From a virus, in IMG/VR virus record IMGVR_UViG_3300035670_000343, positions 1 to 47,881 of that record: 47,881 nt of DNA; one strand, 5' to 3'. A program made the translations under genes and the position numbers. The notes under the pieces are model-generated. The model saw only the letters and a list, made by a program, of their open reading frames with translations, searched no databases and was not told where the DNA came from. This document shows positions 13,543 to 21,587 of the stretch, piece after piece (position 1 is the stretch's first letter; every line of letters begins with the position of its first letter).

Positions 13543-14040
13543 ATGGATTTATATGGAAATGTGACAAGGGATAGGAGAAGGACGAGGAGTACCAAGTTCT
13601 TTGATCCTAAAGTCTTGCACGAGAGAAACCATGAAATACTTAACTTGCATGCGTTGGGGTTGAAAAATACCCAGATAGCTAAGGCGATTGGAGTGACTCC
13701 TCAAACTGTCTGTAATACGGTTACGTCTTCTCTGGGACAGGAGAAGCTTTTAGCCATGCGAGGAAGCCGTGATCAGAAGACGTTAGAAATTTTAGACCGT
13801 ATTGATAGTATGCAGGAAAAAGCTTTAGATACACTGGAAGAAATCCTTCTAGATGATGAACGGGCTTCTTTATCCCTCAAACGTACCACTGCGATGAATA
13901 TATTGGTGGATTTGGGTGGTTATGGCGCACCTAAGAAACTCGATATACGCTCTACTACAGCGGTACTTCCGCCTGAGTTTTTTGAGCAACTTAGGGAACA
14001 AGGTAGAAAAGCAGTTGAGGAATCTGAACCATCTTCATAA
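13543..14040 (+). CDS. Terminase small subunit (helix-turn-helix)
   Basis: 165 residues from the ATG at 13543, chosen because GAAGGTGAAGGT precedes it and the earlier ATG (13510) falls in the promoter. Residues 29-62 form a helix-turn-helix (LNLHALGLKNTQIAKAIGVT). A central helical region (DSMQEKALDTLEEILLDD) and the ending LGGYGAPKKLDIRS match phage small terminases, which bind the packaging site and recruit the large subunit. It is the first gene of the rightward operon, though the large subunit lies 2.7 kb away, separated by glycosylation genes. Confidence 0.72.
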   Translation: MDLYGNVTRDRRRTRSTKFFDPKVLHERNHEILNLHALGLKNTQIAKAIGVTPQTVCNTVTSSLGQEKLLAMRGSRDQKTLEILDRIDSMQEKALDTLEEILLDDERASLSLKRTTAMNILVDLGGYGAPKKLDIRSTTAVLPPEFFEQLREQGRKAVEESEPSS

Positions 14041-14065
14041 CTATGATACAATCTGTATGAAAGTT
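14039..14065. promoter_or_regulatory. 27-base dispersed palindrome, site 6
   Basis: AACTATGATACA, ATC, TGTATGAAAGTT. It overlaps the terminase small-subunit stop and ends 7 bases before the ATG at 14073, closer than any other copy; no clear ribosome site fits between. One right-arm base (TATG for TATC) is unmatched in the left arm. Confidence 0.8.
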
Positions 14066-14072
14066 ATAACTG

Positions 14073-14630
14073 ATGCCTTACTCAGAGTTAATAGGTAATA
14101 AGTTAAATTCTAGGTATAAAGATTCAGGGACGATTTCTCAACCTTGGTATCCTAAAGATGCTATAATATTTCTTACTAAATTACTTCAACCTACCTTCCA
14201 TTGTTATGAATGGGGCGCTGGAGTCTCTACTCCCTGGTTAGCTAAACGAATCAACTCCCTTATTTCTATAGAGCATACGGAAGAATGGTTTAATAAAGTT
14301 AATACAGTATTGGAAGAAGAAAACCTCTCTAACACTACCCTTCTGCACATTCCTGAAACCTCCCCTAATTATATTGAACATATATTAACCTTTCCTCCCA
14401 ACCATTTTGACGCTATATTTGTAGATGGGGCTGGAGGTAATTATCGTATTTCCTGTGCATTAATTGCAGTACGTAGATTAAAACCCTATGGATTCCTGTA
14501 TGTAGATGATACCAAGCATTTTCAACAACCACCCGTATTAGGCCCTTGGGCTAAAGCCAGGTTTAGAAACCGTGAACGTACATCTTGTATTTACATTAAG
14601 CCACGAGGTATTTCATGCGACTCTCTGTAA
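14073..14630 (+). CDS. Class I SAM-dependent methyltransferase-like protein
   Basis: 185 residues. CYEWGAGVSTPWLAKR (near 43-58) is a glycine-rich SAM-binding motif, SIEHTEEW an acidic second strand, and FDAIFVDGAGGNYRISCAL with LKPYGFLYVDD complete the fold. The substrate is unknown. Beside two glycosyltransferases, it may methylate a sugar or glycan. It overlaps the next gene by 16 bases. No strong ribosome site is visible. Confidence 0.7.
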   Translation: MPYSELIGNKLNSRYKDSGTISQPWYPKDAIIFLTKLLQPTFHCYEWGAGVSTPWLAKRINSLISIEHTEEWFNKVNTVLEEENLSNTTLLHIPETSPNYIEHILTFPPNHFDAIFVDGAGGNYRISCALIAVRRLKPYGFLYVDDTKHFQQPPVLGPWAKARFRNRERTSCIYIKPRGISCDSL

Positions 14631-15619
14631 TTATTTCTAACAGAAATGATACTTCCATGCTCGCTGTTACCGTACGTAGTGCTATAGAGCAGCTTAAACC
14701 GCTTGGTTTAGATGGTGAGGTTATAGTAGTAGATAACTCCGATTCACCTATACAGGAAGTACTTACCTCTTATTTACCTAAAGGTTACATAGATGAAGGC
14801 TTACTTCGTCTTTATTATCAATATTTTCCATGCCTATTCACCGCTAGAGAAACTGCTATAAAGGAAGCTAAAGGTGAATATATAGTTTGTGTAGATAGCC
14901 ATATGCTCTTAGGCCATAATATGCTCTATGATTTGGTGGAATTTATGGATCGACATAATCATGGTAAAGAGCTTGGTTTTGCTCATGCACCTATTAGTTG
15001 GATGCACCAGCATGAACGTTCTGCCAGGCATGACCGTGATATGACTTTAAATGAACTTGGTAATTGGGGTGCCGCATATAAACATGAGCAAAAGATGACA
15101 TGGAAAGGTATGCCCTGGATTTGTCGGAAAGATTTCTTTTTTAATGTATTAAATGGCTATGGTGCCCTAGCTAAACATAAAGTTTCATGGGGCGGTGGTG
15201 ATATGCATATAGGCATAAAACCGTGGTTACTTGGCTACCCTAACTGGGCCGTCCCTTGTGCACCAGGTATTCATTGTGGACCGTTTCCTAAACCTGAGAA
15301 AGGTAAGGCAGATCCTAAAGCCAAATATCGCTTATATAGTAAGAGTGGAAGTACACATGAGTATATAGGTTTCCTTATTTCTTTTTATGTGCTAGGCGGT
15401 GAACCTATGATGGAAAGGAATAAGGAAAAAATAGAGCGCCAGTTTAATATACGCTGTTCAACCTTTTGGGACCGTGCCAAACAAATGGGACAGGAGGAGA
15501 AAGATTGGTTAGATAGTAAAAAAATTATAACTTTTGAAGAACTTCTGGCTAAACGTCCTTGGGATGAATACCTTTATAATTCTAAATCTTTAGGTGGCTC
15601 GGTAAAGGGTGCTAGGTAA
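14615..15619 (+). CDS. GT-A glycosyltransferase with GT27-like metal triad
   Basis: 334 residues. The N-terminal Rossmann-like half has VIISNRNDTS and VVDNSD (39-43). DSH at 94-96 is a D-x-H metal motif. WGGGD starts at W192, and H220 (GIHCGPF) lies 28 residues later. In human polypeptide GalNAc-transferase 2 the order D-x-H, WGGEN, His is the same, with W331 and H359 also 28 apart. The glutamate of WGGE is replaced here by Gly195, with Asp196 next. It probably transfers a sugar from a nucleotide donor; a protein acceptor is inference. Overlap with the methyltransferase gene suggests coupled expression. Confidence 0.82.
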   Translation: MRLSVIISNRNDTSMLAVTVRSAIEQLKPLGLDGEVIVVDNSDSPIQEVLTSYLPKGYIDEGLLRLYYQYFPCLFTARETAIKEAKGEYIVCVDSHMLLGHNMLYDLVEFMDRHNHGKELGFAHAPISWMHQHERSARHDRDMTLNELGNWGAAYKHEQKMTWKGMPWICRKDFFFNVLNGYGALAKHKVSWGGGDMHIGIKPWLLGYPNWAVPCAPGIHCGPFPKPEKGKADPKAKYRLYSKSGSTHEYIGFLISFYVLGGEPMMERNKEKIERQFNIRCSTFWDRAKQMGQEEKDWLDSKKIITFEELLAKRPWDEYLYNSKSLGGSVKGAR

Positions 15620-16762
15620 ATGAAGCTAACTATTCTTATGAGTACCAGAAATGATCCTATAGCTACCTCTCTTACCTTTAACGCGTTTAGGGAAGATGCG
15701 CAAGGTTTAGACTTTGAGTTTGTTATAGTAGATAATTCCGATACTCAGAGGGATTTTGAAATTCTTCAATCTTATTTACATCCAGAGTATATCCAGGAAG
15801 GTAAATTAATCCTATTAAGAAACTCTCCTCCATGCTTATTTACGGCAAGGGAAAAGGGATTACAGTATGCTAGAGGTGATGTAATATTACTTCTTGATAG
15901 CCATATGTTACCAGGCTACGGTTGTTGTAGAGCATTTATGGATTTCTTCCAGAAACATGAGGAAGATACTTCTGTAGGATTTGTCTATGGCCCTTGTGGT
16001 TACCATCATAAGAGAGAGTTTTTCTCCTTTCATTCGCGTAAGTTGGATAATTTTGGAGGCATAATTTATGACTATAATGACCTTCCAGAAGCTGTACCAA
16101 TATCTTTTAGAGGTCCACCAATGGCATTTAGAAAGGAGCATTTCGAGAGGATTGAGGGTTATGGTACCTTTTCCAGATATATGCTTTCTTGGGGAGGAGG
16201 CGATACACACCTCGGGCTTAAATCCCTCGTACTTGGATATCGAAACTGGCTCATAAAGTATGGTTATGCTATTCATTTAGGACCTTTTCCAAAAGGAGAA
16301 CATTACTTTACACAATCATTTTCTATGAAGGCTTCTTCTTTAGAAGAAAGGTGGATAGGTTTTCTTATTGCAGCCTATATTGCTGGCGGAGAACCTTTGT
16401 TAAGGCTTAGAAAATCCCATGTAGAGAAGAGGTTAAATAAAAAACTCCTCCCTGAAGAATTGGTCGAGAAAGCTGTCCTATATGCCGCAGCAGAAAAAGC
16501 ATCAGTGGATGCTAAAAGGGTTTATGATTTTGAGGAATTAAGGGATAATAAGCCATATTTAGGTACTTTTAAAGAACCTTTGGTTAGTTGGTATAAAAAC
16601 TTTAAAGATACTTGGAGGGAATTACCTAAAAAAACTAAGGATAAACAAACTTCTGCCCCTAAAAGAACCCCTATAACGGATACTAGAACTATACCTAACA
16701 CTGATTGGCGAGCAAAAATACGTAAATCTATAGAATTACAGCGTGCTAAGAAGGTTTATTAA
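15620..16762 (+). CDS. GT-A glycosyltransferase, paralogue with GT27-like triad
   Basis: 380 residues, paralogous to the preceding gene. STRNDP and VIVDNSD open the fold, CLFTARE (72-78) is shared word for word, DSH is at 93-95, WGGGD starts at W191 and H219 follows 28 residues later. A 100-residue C-terminal extension is basic and Pro/Thr-rich (KDKQTSAPKRTPITDTRTIP). It begins directly after its neighbour's stop and its own stop overlaps the terminase start (TAATG), so it is co-translated with packaging genes. Confidence 0.82.
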   Translation: MKLTILMSTRNDPIATSLTFNAFREDAQGLDFEFVIVDNSDTQRDFEILQSYLHPEYIQEGKLILLRNSPPCLFTAREKGLQYARGDVILLLDSHMLPGYGCCRAFMDFFQKHEEDTSVGFVYGPCGYHHKREFFSFHSRKLDNFGGIIYDYNDLPEAVPISFRGPPMAFRKEHFERIEGYGTFSRYMLSWGGGDTHLGLKSLVLGYRNWLIKYGYAIHLGPFPKGEHYFTQSFSMKASSLEERWIGFLIAAYIAGGEPLLRLRKSHVEKRLNKKLLPEELVEKAVLYAAAEKASVDAKRVYDFEELRDNKPYLGTFKEPLVSWYKNFKDTWRELPKKTKDKQTSAPKRTPITDTRTIPNTDWRAKIRKSIELQRAKKVY

Positions 16763-18366
16763 TGAGACATGTGGTACTTCCTAATGATTTAGACCCTGAA
16801 CTTGTTGGATATATTCAACGAGGCGCATGGGATTTAAGATTTTTGGGAAAATTCCTCTTCCCAGATATCTTTGAAGTACCTTATTCTATACTTCATCACC
16901 AGGTTTTTGATCATCTTAGCCTTCCAGACAAGAAAAAAGTTATAGCTGCTCCACGTGGTATAGGCAAAACCTCTATAGCCAGACTTAGGGCTATGCAAGC
17001 CTTACTTTATCGCCAACTTGAGTTTGTGGTTTATATAGGCCAAAGCGCCATGCATGCTATAGCCCAAACGGAGAATATTAAAAGGGAACTTCTTTCCAAT
17101 AATTTGGTAAGGAAGTGTTTTGGTAATGTAAAAATTGCCGATGTTAAGATTGAGGGTTTAGAAGATGAATTTTCTAAGGCTGCTTGGGTGGCTTTTGGCC
17201 GTACTTGTATATTGCCTAGGGGAATTGATCAACAGGTACGCGGGTTAAACTGGAATAGTAGACGTCCACAGTTATATATTATAGATGATTTGGAAAATAA
17301 GGATGAGATAACTAATCCAGATAATAGGAAAAAACTAAATACCTGGTTTCGTTCTGACGTTGAAAAATCTGTGGATAGGTATCGTAAGGATTATGAGATG
17401 GTATATATTGATACCATCAAACATGAAGATTCTATGCTGGTTAAACTTTTAGAATCTTTAGATTGGAAAGGTCTAATCCTCTCTCTGTGTGATGAGGATT
17501 ATAATTCTTATGATCCTAATTATATGACCACAGAAGAAATATTGAGAGAGGTTGAGGTACATAGAAAAGATGGAAATATGGATGTGTTCTATATGGAGTT
17601 TATGAACCAGCCAATTTCCAAGGAAGATGCTTCGTTTAAGGAAGAGCATTTTAGGTATTATAATGTACCTACTGTACCTGAATCGCTTGAAGGACGTACG
17701 TTGGAAATTTTTGACTCTAATTTGCAGGATGATAAATCTATAGAAACTGTGGTACTTATGGATCCTGCTAAAACTGTCCAGATGAATTCGGCGGAAAGTG
17801 CCATAGTAGCGGTAGGTATAGATGTAATTAATAACCGTTTATTTGTACGAGATATTTTCCATGATAAAGTATATCCTGATGAACTCTATCACCAAACTTT
17901 CCTTATGGCCCAACGAACTAATGCTAGGACTATTGGTATTGAGTCTACTGGTCTAGAGGAATTTATTAAACAACCCTTTACCAATGAGATGCTTAGAAGA
18001 GGCACTTTTTATGAACTTGTTTGGCTTAAGGCTAGAGGTGGTAGGAATACACAGAAAGGTAAAGAAGAACGTATCTCAGCTTTAGTTACTTACTATCGTC
18101 AAGGACTTATTTATCATAACTATGCGTGCTGTAATGCCTTGGAACAACAATTACTTTCTTTTCCTCGTTCAAGGTTATGGGATATAATGGATGCATTTGC
18201 CTATATAATTGAGATGCTGGATATAGGTAATAGGTTTTTCCAGCCTCCAATGGAAGAAGGTGTAGAGGATGAGTTTGCGGATTTGGATTATGAAGATCCT
18301 ATTGAACTTTATGATATTACTAGGAGTACACACGTATGGCAGAATCAGAGCTTATCGCTGGTGTAG
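16762..18366 (+). CDS. Terminase large subunit
   Basis: 534 residues. The ATPase half has Walker A in APRGIGKTS (63-71) and Walker B in LYIIDDLE (171-178). The nuclease half has VLMDPAKT with D334 and a C-terminal DAFAYIIE carrying the usual acidic residue. It translocates DNA into the prohead and cuts it. Length is typical. The start overlaps the stop of the glycosyltransferase by the shared A of TAATG. Confidence 0.93.
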   Translation: MRHVVLPNDLDPELVGYIQRGAWDLRFLGKFLFPDIFEVPYSILHHQVFDHLSLPDKKKVIAAPRGIGKTSIARLRAMQALLYRQLEFVVYIGQSAMHAIAQTENIKRELLSNNLVRKCFGNVKIADVKIEGLEDEFSKAAWVAFGRTCILPRGIDQQVRGLNWNSRRPQLYIIDDLENKDEITNPDNRKKLNTWFRSDVEKSVDRYRKDYEMVYIDTIKHEDSMLVKLLESLDWKGLILSLCDEDYNSYDPNYMTTEEILREVEVHRKDGNMDVFYMEFMNQPISKEDASFKEEHFRYYNVPTVPESLEGRTLEIFDSNLQDDKSIETVVLMDPAKTVQMNSAESAIVAVGIDVINNRLFVRDIFHDKVYPDELYHQTFLMAQRTNARTIGIESTGLEEFIKQPFTNEMLRRGTFYELVWLKARGGRNTQKGKEERISALVTYYRQGLIYHNYACCNALEQQLLSFPRSRLWDIMDAFAYIIEMLDIGNRFFQPPMEEGVEDEFADLDYEDPIELYDITRSTHVWQNQSLSLV

Positions 18367-18641
18367 CAACTGGCTTTGCTGCCTTGGGCGCCAGTGTAAA
18401 ATATATTATAGATAGAATTATTTTGTATAGGAATGGTAAGAAGGAAGAACCTAAATCTCCAGAGGAAACTAAACTGGAAGAACTTATAAGTTTACTAGAC
18501 CATAAGTTAGTTGAAGATGTTTGCCTCAAGCGTACGGATCATGATAGGGAATGTGATTTAAAGTTGAAGCCTATGTGGGCAAAATTGAATGACATACATA
18601 TGGATGTAAAAGAAATTAAGAATAATGGTAAGGCGCATTAA
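18336..18641 (+). CDS. Putative holin-like membrane protein, 101 aa
   Basis: One hydrophobic segment (LIAGVATGFAALGASVKYII, 6-25) is followed by a long charged, coiled-coil-like tail. This is the topology of single-span phage holins or small virion membrane proteins. AGGAG precedes the ATG, and the gene overlaps the terminase end by 31 bases. No endolysin is recognised nearby, so the holin role is only a guess. Confidence 0.5.
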   Translation: MAESELIAGVATGFAALGASVKYIIDRIILYRNGKKEEPKSPEETKLEELISLLDHKLVEDVCLKRTDHDRECDLKLKPMWAKLNDIHMDVKEIKNNGKAH

Positions 18642-18947
18642 ATGGCTTGGCAATCGTATTATTTAGGCTCAGTAGGTCCTTTGCTGTATGAAGATACGGA
18701 TATATATGTAGGTACGTTACAAACTCATATGGCATTATATAGCCCTGGGGGAGGTTTTTATACCTTTACTGGAGCTGTGGCTAGTGCACCTGTAGCTGGT
18801 GAGGATGTACTTCGATTGGATGATATGCCTTGGCCAGTTAATCCACCTGTTGCAGACGTTACAGGTAGTAGAGTTATCGGTGGTATATATCAAAATACTA
18901 CAAATTCTTTAATAAAGGCTCAAATAAGTTGTCGTTTGAGTAATTAG
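18642..18947 (+). CDS. Hypothetical virion-associated protein, 101 aa
   Basis: Glycine-, proline- and aromatic-rich with beta character (GGGFYTFTGAVASAPVAGED). It starts directly after the previous stop and precedes the receptor-binding cluster, so a tail-fibre attachment or structural role is plausible. No family recognised. Confidence 0.55.
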   Translation: MAWQSYYLGSVGPLLYEDTDIYVGTLQTHMALYSPGGGFYTFTGAVASAPVAGEDVLRLDDMPWPVNPPVADVTGSRVIGGIYQNTTNSLIKAQISCRLSN

Positions 18948-18956
18948 GGGTTTTTG

Positions 18957-19196
18957 ATGGCAACATTAAATTTAAACGGCAGCAATACGGATTATACAAA
19001 CATTGCACCACGAATGAGTGCATTGCGGGATCGGCTGGAAGTACGCCAACCGTTTTGGAATGGCATGAATCAGGAGCAGAAACGAAAATGGATCAAAAGC
19101 GGCAAAGACCCCTTACTCTCGCTTGCCTGGACAATCTATAAATATTTATACCATAACTGGTTTGGCGACATTTCGGGGGTGAACTACGATGACTGA
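18957..19196 (+). CDS. Hypothetical protein, 79 aa, start of GC-richer module
   Basis: ATG at 18957 (a TTG one codon earlier is unlikely). It begins with a beta segment, then RMSALRDRLEVRQPFWNGM and a Trp-rich helix. Codons become visibly GC-richer here than in the phage backbone and stay so to about 20606, indicating a module from another source. It probably belongs with the tail-fibre genes that follow and overlaps the next by 8 bases. Confidence 0.6.
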   Translation: MATLNLNGSNTDYTNIAPRMSALRDRLEVRQPFWNGMNQEQKRKWIKSGKDPLLSLAWTIYKYLYHNWFGDISGVNYDD

Positions 19197-19560
19197 ATGG
19201 AAGAACAAAAATTTCGCTAAAAGCGGAATCGCCGGATTCGCTTGGCCTATTGACCCTCAACCGGGAGACGTTTTTGTCAACTGCAATTTTACGCAGGTGC
19301 TGCCGCACACTAAAATACCGGACTCATATACAGGGTTGACATTTTTACGATGCAACATGATCAACATAGATCCTCCTGCGGATGCCGTATTAGTAGACAG
19401 TCGTAATGACCATATCAGTTATTGCAGCAATCTGCATCCAGATAGGCTGGGCCTGCCGCAATGCGAGGAAAATTGCAGCCATGTGATCGATGTGGATGAA
19501 TTACAACTCGATGGAGAGGTGATTCGAATTTATCGCTACGCCGACAGGAGGGTTGACTGA
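19189..19560 (+). CDS. Tail-fibre-associated beta protein, 123 aa
   Basis: Contains FVNCNFTQVLPHTKIP and GLTFLRCNMINIDPP, a repeated strand-turn style like pentapeptide or beta-helix rungs, then six Cys. It overlaps the genes on both sides (8 bases, then 1 base), so the three of this module are translated together. It is probably a fibre base or chaperone; no firm family. Confidence 0.55.
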   Translation: MTEWKNKNFAKSGIAGFAWPIDPQPGDVFVNCNFTQVLPHTKIPDSYTGLTFLRCNMINIDPPADAVLVDSRNDHISYCSNLHPDRLGLPQCEENCSHVIDVDELQLDGEVIRIYRYADRRVD

Positions 19561-20606
19561 TGGCGTTTGGTAACACATATTATGCCGATTTTGACCTGGG
19601 AACCGGGGATAATGACGGAACCTCTTGGGCCAATGCTTGGCGGACTATGGCAGATGTAATGGCAGGAACTAATGGTTCAGCGCCCGCTGCCGGTGATCTG
19701 GTGCTCTGCTGCGGAGAGGATGATTTGGGTGCTGCAGTTGAACCTAGCGCTTCGGGAGCACTTGCTACAGGCTATATCACATTTCGTGGAGTCAACTCAT
19801 CCACTCATGCGGTGGACGCCTCTCGTGCGGTATTGGACGGCCAAAGCACCTATAACTGCCTATCATGCGGCACATCTGCATATACTTATCTGAGGTGGGA
19901 GAATTTTGAATTTAAAAACGGCGCGACCAACGGCTTCGTAGGCTATGCCGGATGCGATCATTGGATTTGGATTAATTGTATTGCATATGGAGCCGGATCA
20001 ACTGGCTTTTATCTACTCAATTGCGATTATCATCATATGGTACGATGTAATGCGTATTCGAACGGCGCTCATGGCATTCATTCCTCTGGCTATGGAAACA
20101 CTTTCTATTTTTGTGTGGGCTATATAAATTCGGATAGTGGTTTTGTAACAGCAACAAATCACGTTACTCTTATACATTGTTTGTCTCATGATAACGGCCC
20201 GGATTCCGGAGATGAGGGCTATGATCTTCTCCTTTACAGTCAAGTTTTCGGATGTATTGCAGATGGTGAAGTTACCGGTATGAGAATTGCCTCGGATGAG
20301 GTGGAACTATTTGCAAACAGAATAACAAATAATACTCTCGGAATTGATTTCAGTCAGGAATTAACCATATGCGGGTGGAACCTGTTTCATAATAATGGGA
20401 ATGACCTTGGAGATCCTGCTGCCTGGTCTGAAGAGGGTTTGTATTCCCTTTATATAGCCTTTGAAGGAGTTACTAATACTAATCAACAAGATCCCGATGC
20501 GGATGATGGCTATAGTGATCGTGGTAATGATGATTTTAATTTGACGGCCAGCCGGACATATAACGGCGATGGCACTGACACTGTAGGGTTTGGTATAGGA
20601 AGTTAA
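19560..20606 (+). CDS. Right-handed beta-helix tail protein
   Basis: 348 residues. The opening NTYYADFDLGTGDNDGTSWA is typical of secreted and phage beta-helix proteins, and the centre shows successive short rungs (FKNGATNGFVGYAGC, WINCIAYGAGSTGFY, VRCNAYSNGAHGIHS, FYFCVGYINSDSGF). Such folds bind or cleave surface polysaccharide and act as receptor-binding spikes. No catalytic residues can be fixed by eye. Its GC-rich composition marks it as part of an exchanged module. Confidence 0.75.
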   Translation: MAFGNTYYADFDLGTGDNDGTSWANAWRTMADVMAGTNGSAPAAGDLVLCCGEDDLGAAVEPSASGALATGYITFRGVNSSTHAVDASRAVLDGQSTYNCLSCGTSAYTYLRWENFEFKNGATNGFVGYAGCDHWIWINCIAYGAGSTGFYLLNCDYHHMVRCNAYSNGAHGIHSSGYGNTFYFCVGYINSDSGFVTATNHVTLIHCLSHDNGPDSGDEGYDLLLYSQVFGCIADGEVTGMRIASDEVELFANRITNNTLGIDFSQELTICGWNLFHNNGNDLGDPAAWSEEGLYSLYIAFEGVTNTNQQDPDADDGYSDRGNDDFNLTASRTYNGDGTDTVGFGIGS

Positions 20607-21356
20607 ATGGCTGAGGTACTTTGGGATATAACGGCAGGCATCCCGTCTCTGGGAGGGGATGGAGAGGTTGTTTGGTATATATGTGCAGGCATTCCTCGCT
20701 ATACGGAAGCTGGTGGTACCACTACTACCACTACAACCACTACAACCACGTCTACGACGACCACCACGACTACGACTAGTACAACTACGACTACTACAAC
20801 CACAACAACAACAACAACAACTAGTACCACTACTACCACTACCACTACTACCACCACTACTACTTCAACTACTAGCACAACTACTAGCACAACAACCACG
20901 ACCACTACAACAAGTACAACTACAACTACGTCTACAACCTCCACAACAAGTACGACATCGACTACTACTTCAACAACTACTACAACAACAACTAGTACTA
21001 CAACCAGCACTACAACCACAACTACAACTACAACAACAACTACCACGACTAGTACTACTACCACTAGTACTACAACCACGACTACCAGTACAACAACAAC
21101 TAGTACCACTACTACTACTACAACAACAACAACTACCACTACAACCCTGCCTCCATCTGGAGCATTGGTAGTGTTTGAAACGGATGCTATTAATCCACCA
21201 ACTTTTGAAACGGCCAGGTCTGGTAAAGACTTAGCAGCGGGGGAATGGATAGAAGTAACTATAACGGTACATATTTTACCCGGAGATTATTGTCGTTTGA
21301 GACAGGTAGCTCCTACAGTAACCCTAATTAGATGGATAGAATATTCCTATACGTAA
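20607..21356 (+). CDS. Mucin-like poly-Thr/Ser virion protein
   Basis: 249 residues. Residues 1-37 (MAEVLWDITAGIPSLGGDGE and on) repeat WDITAGIP and WYICAGIP, perhaps an attachment domain. Residues 38-180 consist only of Thr and some Ser. Residues 181-249 form a beta-rich cap (VVFETDAINPPTFETARSGK). A run of 143 hydroxyl residues is a natural O-glycosylation scaffold and, if glycosylated, would be a stiff rod. The gene lies between two glycosyltransferase clusters and just after a tail beta-helix. It starts directly after its neighbour's stop. Confidence 0.8.
   Translation: MAEVLWDITAGIPSLGGDGEVVWYICAGIPRYTEAGGTTTTTTTTTTTSTTTTTTTTSTTTTTTTTTTTTTTSTTTTTTTTTTTTTSTTSTTTSTTTTTTTTSTTTTTSTTSTTSTTSTTTSTTTTTTTSTTTSTTTTTTTTTTTTTTSTTTTSTTTTTTSTTTTSTTTTTTTTTTTTTTLPPSGALVVFETDAINPPTFETARSGKDLAAGEWIEVTITVHILPGDYCRLRQVAPTVTLIRWIEYSYT
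20718..21146 (+). repeat. ACN-type trinucleotide low-complexity tract
   Basis: About 429 bases of threonine codons with scattered serine codons. All four ACN codons are mixed irregularly, and Ser is written as AGT, AGC, TCT, TCA and TCG. Such codon mixing argues that amino-acid composition is maintained by selection instead of one recent slippage expansion. Antisense frames here are artefacts. Confidence 0.95.
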
Positions 21357-21382
21357 ACTATGATACAGATTGTATCAAAGTT
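21356..21382. promoter_or_regulatory. 27-base dispersed palindrome, site 7
   Basis: AACTATGATACA, GAT, TGTATCAAAGTT. It overlaps the end of the poly-Thr gene's stop codon and lies 22 bases before the ATG at 21405. Confidence 0.85.
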
Positions 21383-21404
21383 AGAACTTATGAAAGGAGA
21401 TTAT

Positions 21405-21587
21405 ATGGAAAGGATGTGTAAAAATTGTATTTATGCAGGAGTTAGTAAGGAAGGTAAATTAGTATGTTATTTTAATCCACCTAAACCGATGTTAGTACCA
21501 GAAGGCACTAGAATGTCTTTGGTTGAAGTATGTGTGGAACCTAAGCAAATAGCTTGCCATAAGTTTGAACCTAAGGTGAATAAATGA
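21405..21587 (+). CDS. Cysteine-rich zinc-binding protein, 60 aa
   Basis: The ATG at 21405 (MERMCKNCIYAGVSKEG) follows GAAAGGAGATTAT; the upstream frame only translates palindrome site 7. Cys5, Cys8, Cys21, Cys43 and Cys51 (CKNC...VCYFNPP...EVC...ACH) fit a small zinc-binding fold seen in many phages. Its stop overlaps the next ATG. Its place at the head of a glycosyltransferase pair hints at an accessory role. Confidence 0.65.
   Translation: MERMCKNCIYAGVSKEGKLVCYFNPPKPMLVPEGTRMSLVEVCVEPKQIACHKFEPKVNK

Noticed and set aside
15908-16276. Leftward open frame of 122 codons
   Set aside because: It lies entirely opposite a well-supported glycosyltransferase gene, with no ribosome site and no recognisable protein features.
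20699-21139. Long antisense valine-rich open frame
   Set aside because: It is the reverse complement of the threonine-codon tract and has no ribosome site or composition of a real protein.
20718-21146. CRISPR-like or tandem repeat array
   Set aside because: There are no unique spacers or constant repeat units; it is a threonine-codon tract in frame.
21360-21404. N-terminal extension of the gene at 21405
   Set aside because: The extra residues are the translated palindrome and precede the only good ribosome site. The same holds for extensions at 497-529, 3655-3681, 12824-12853 and 23852-23896.
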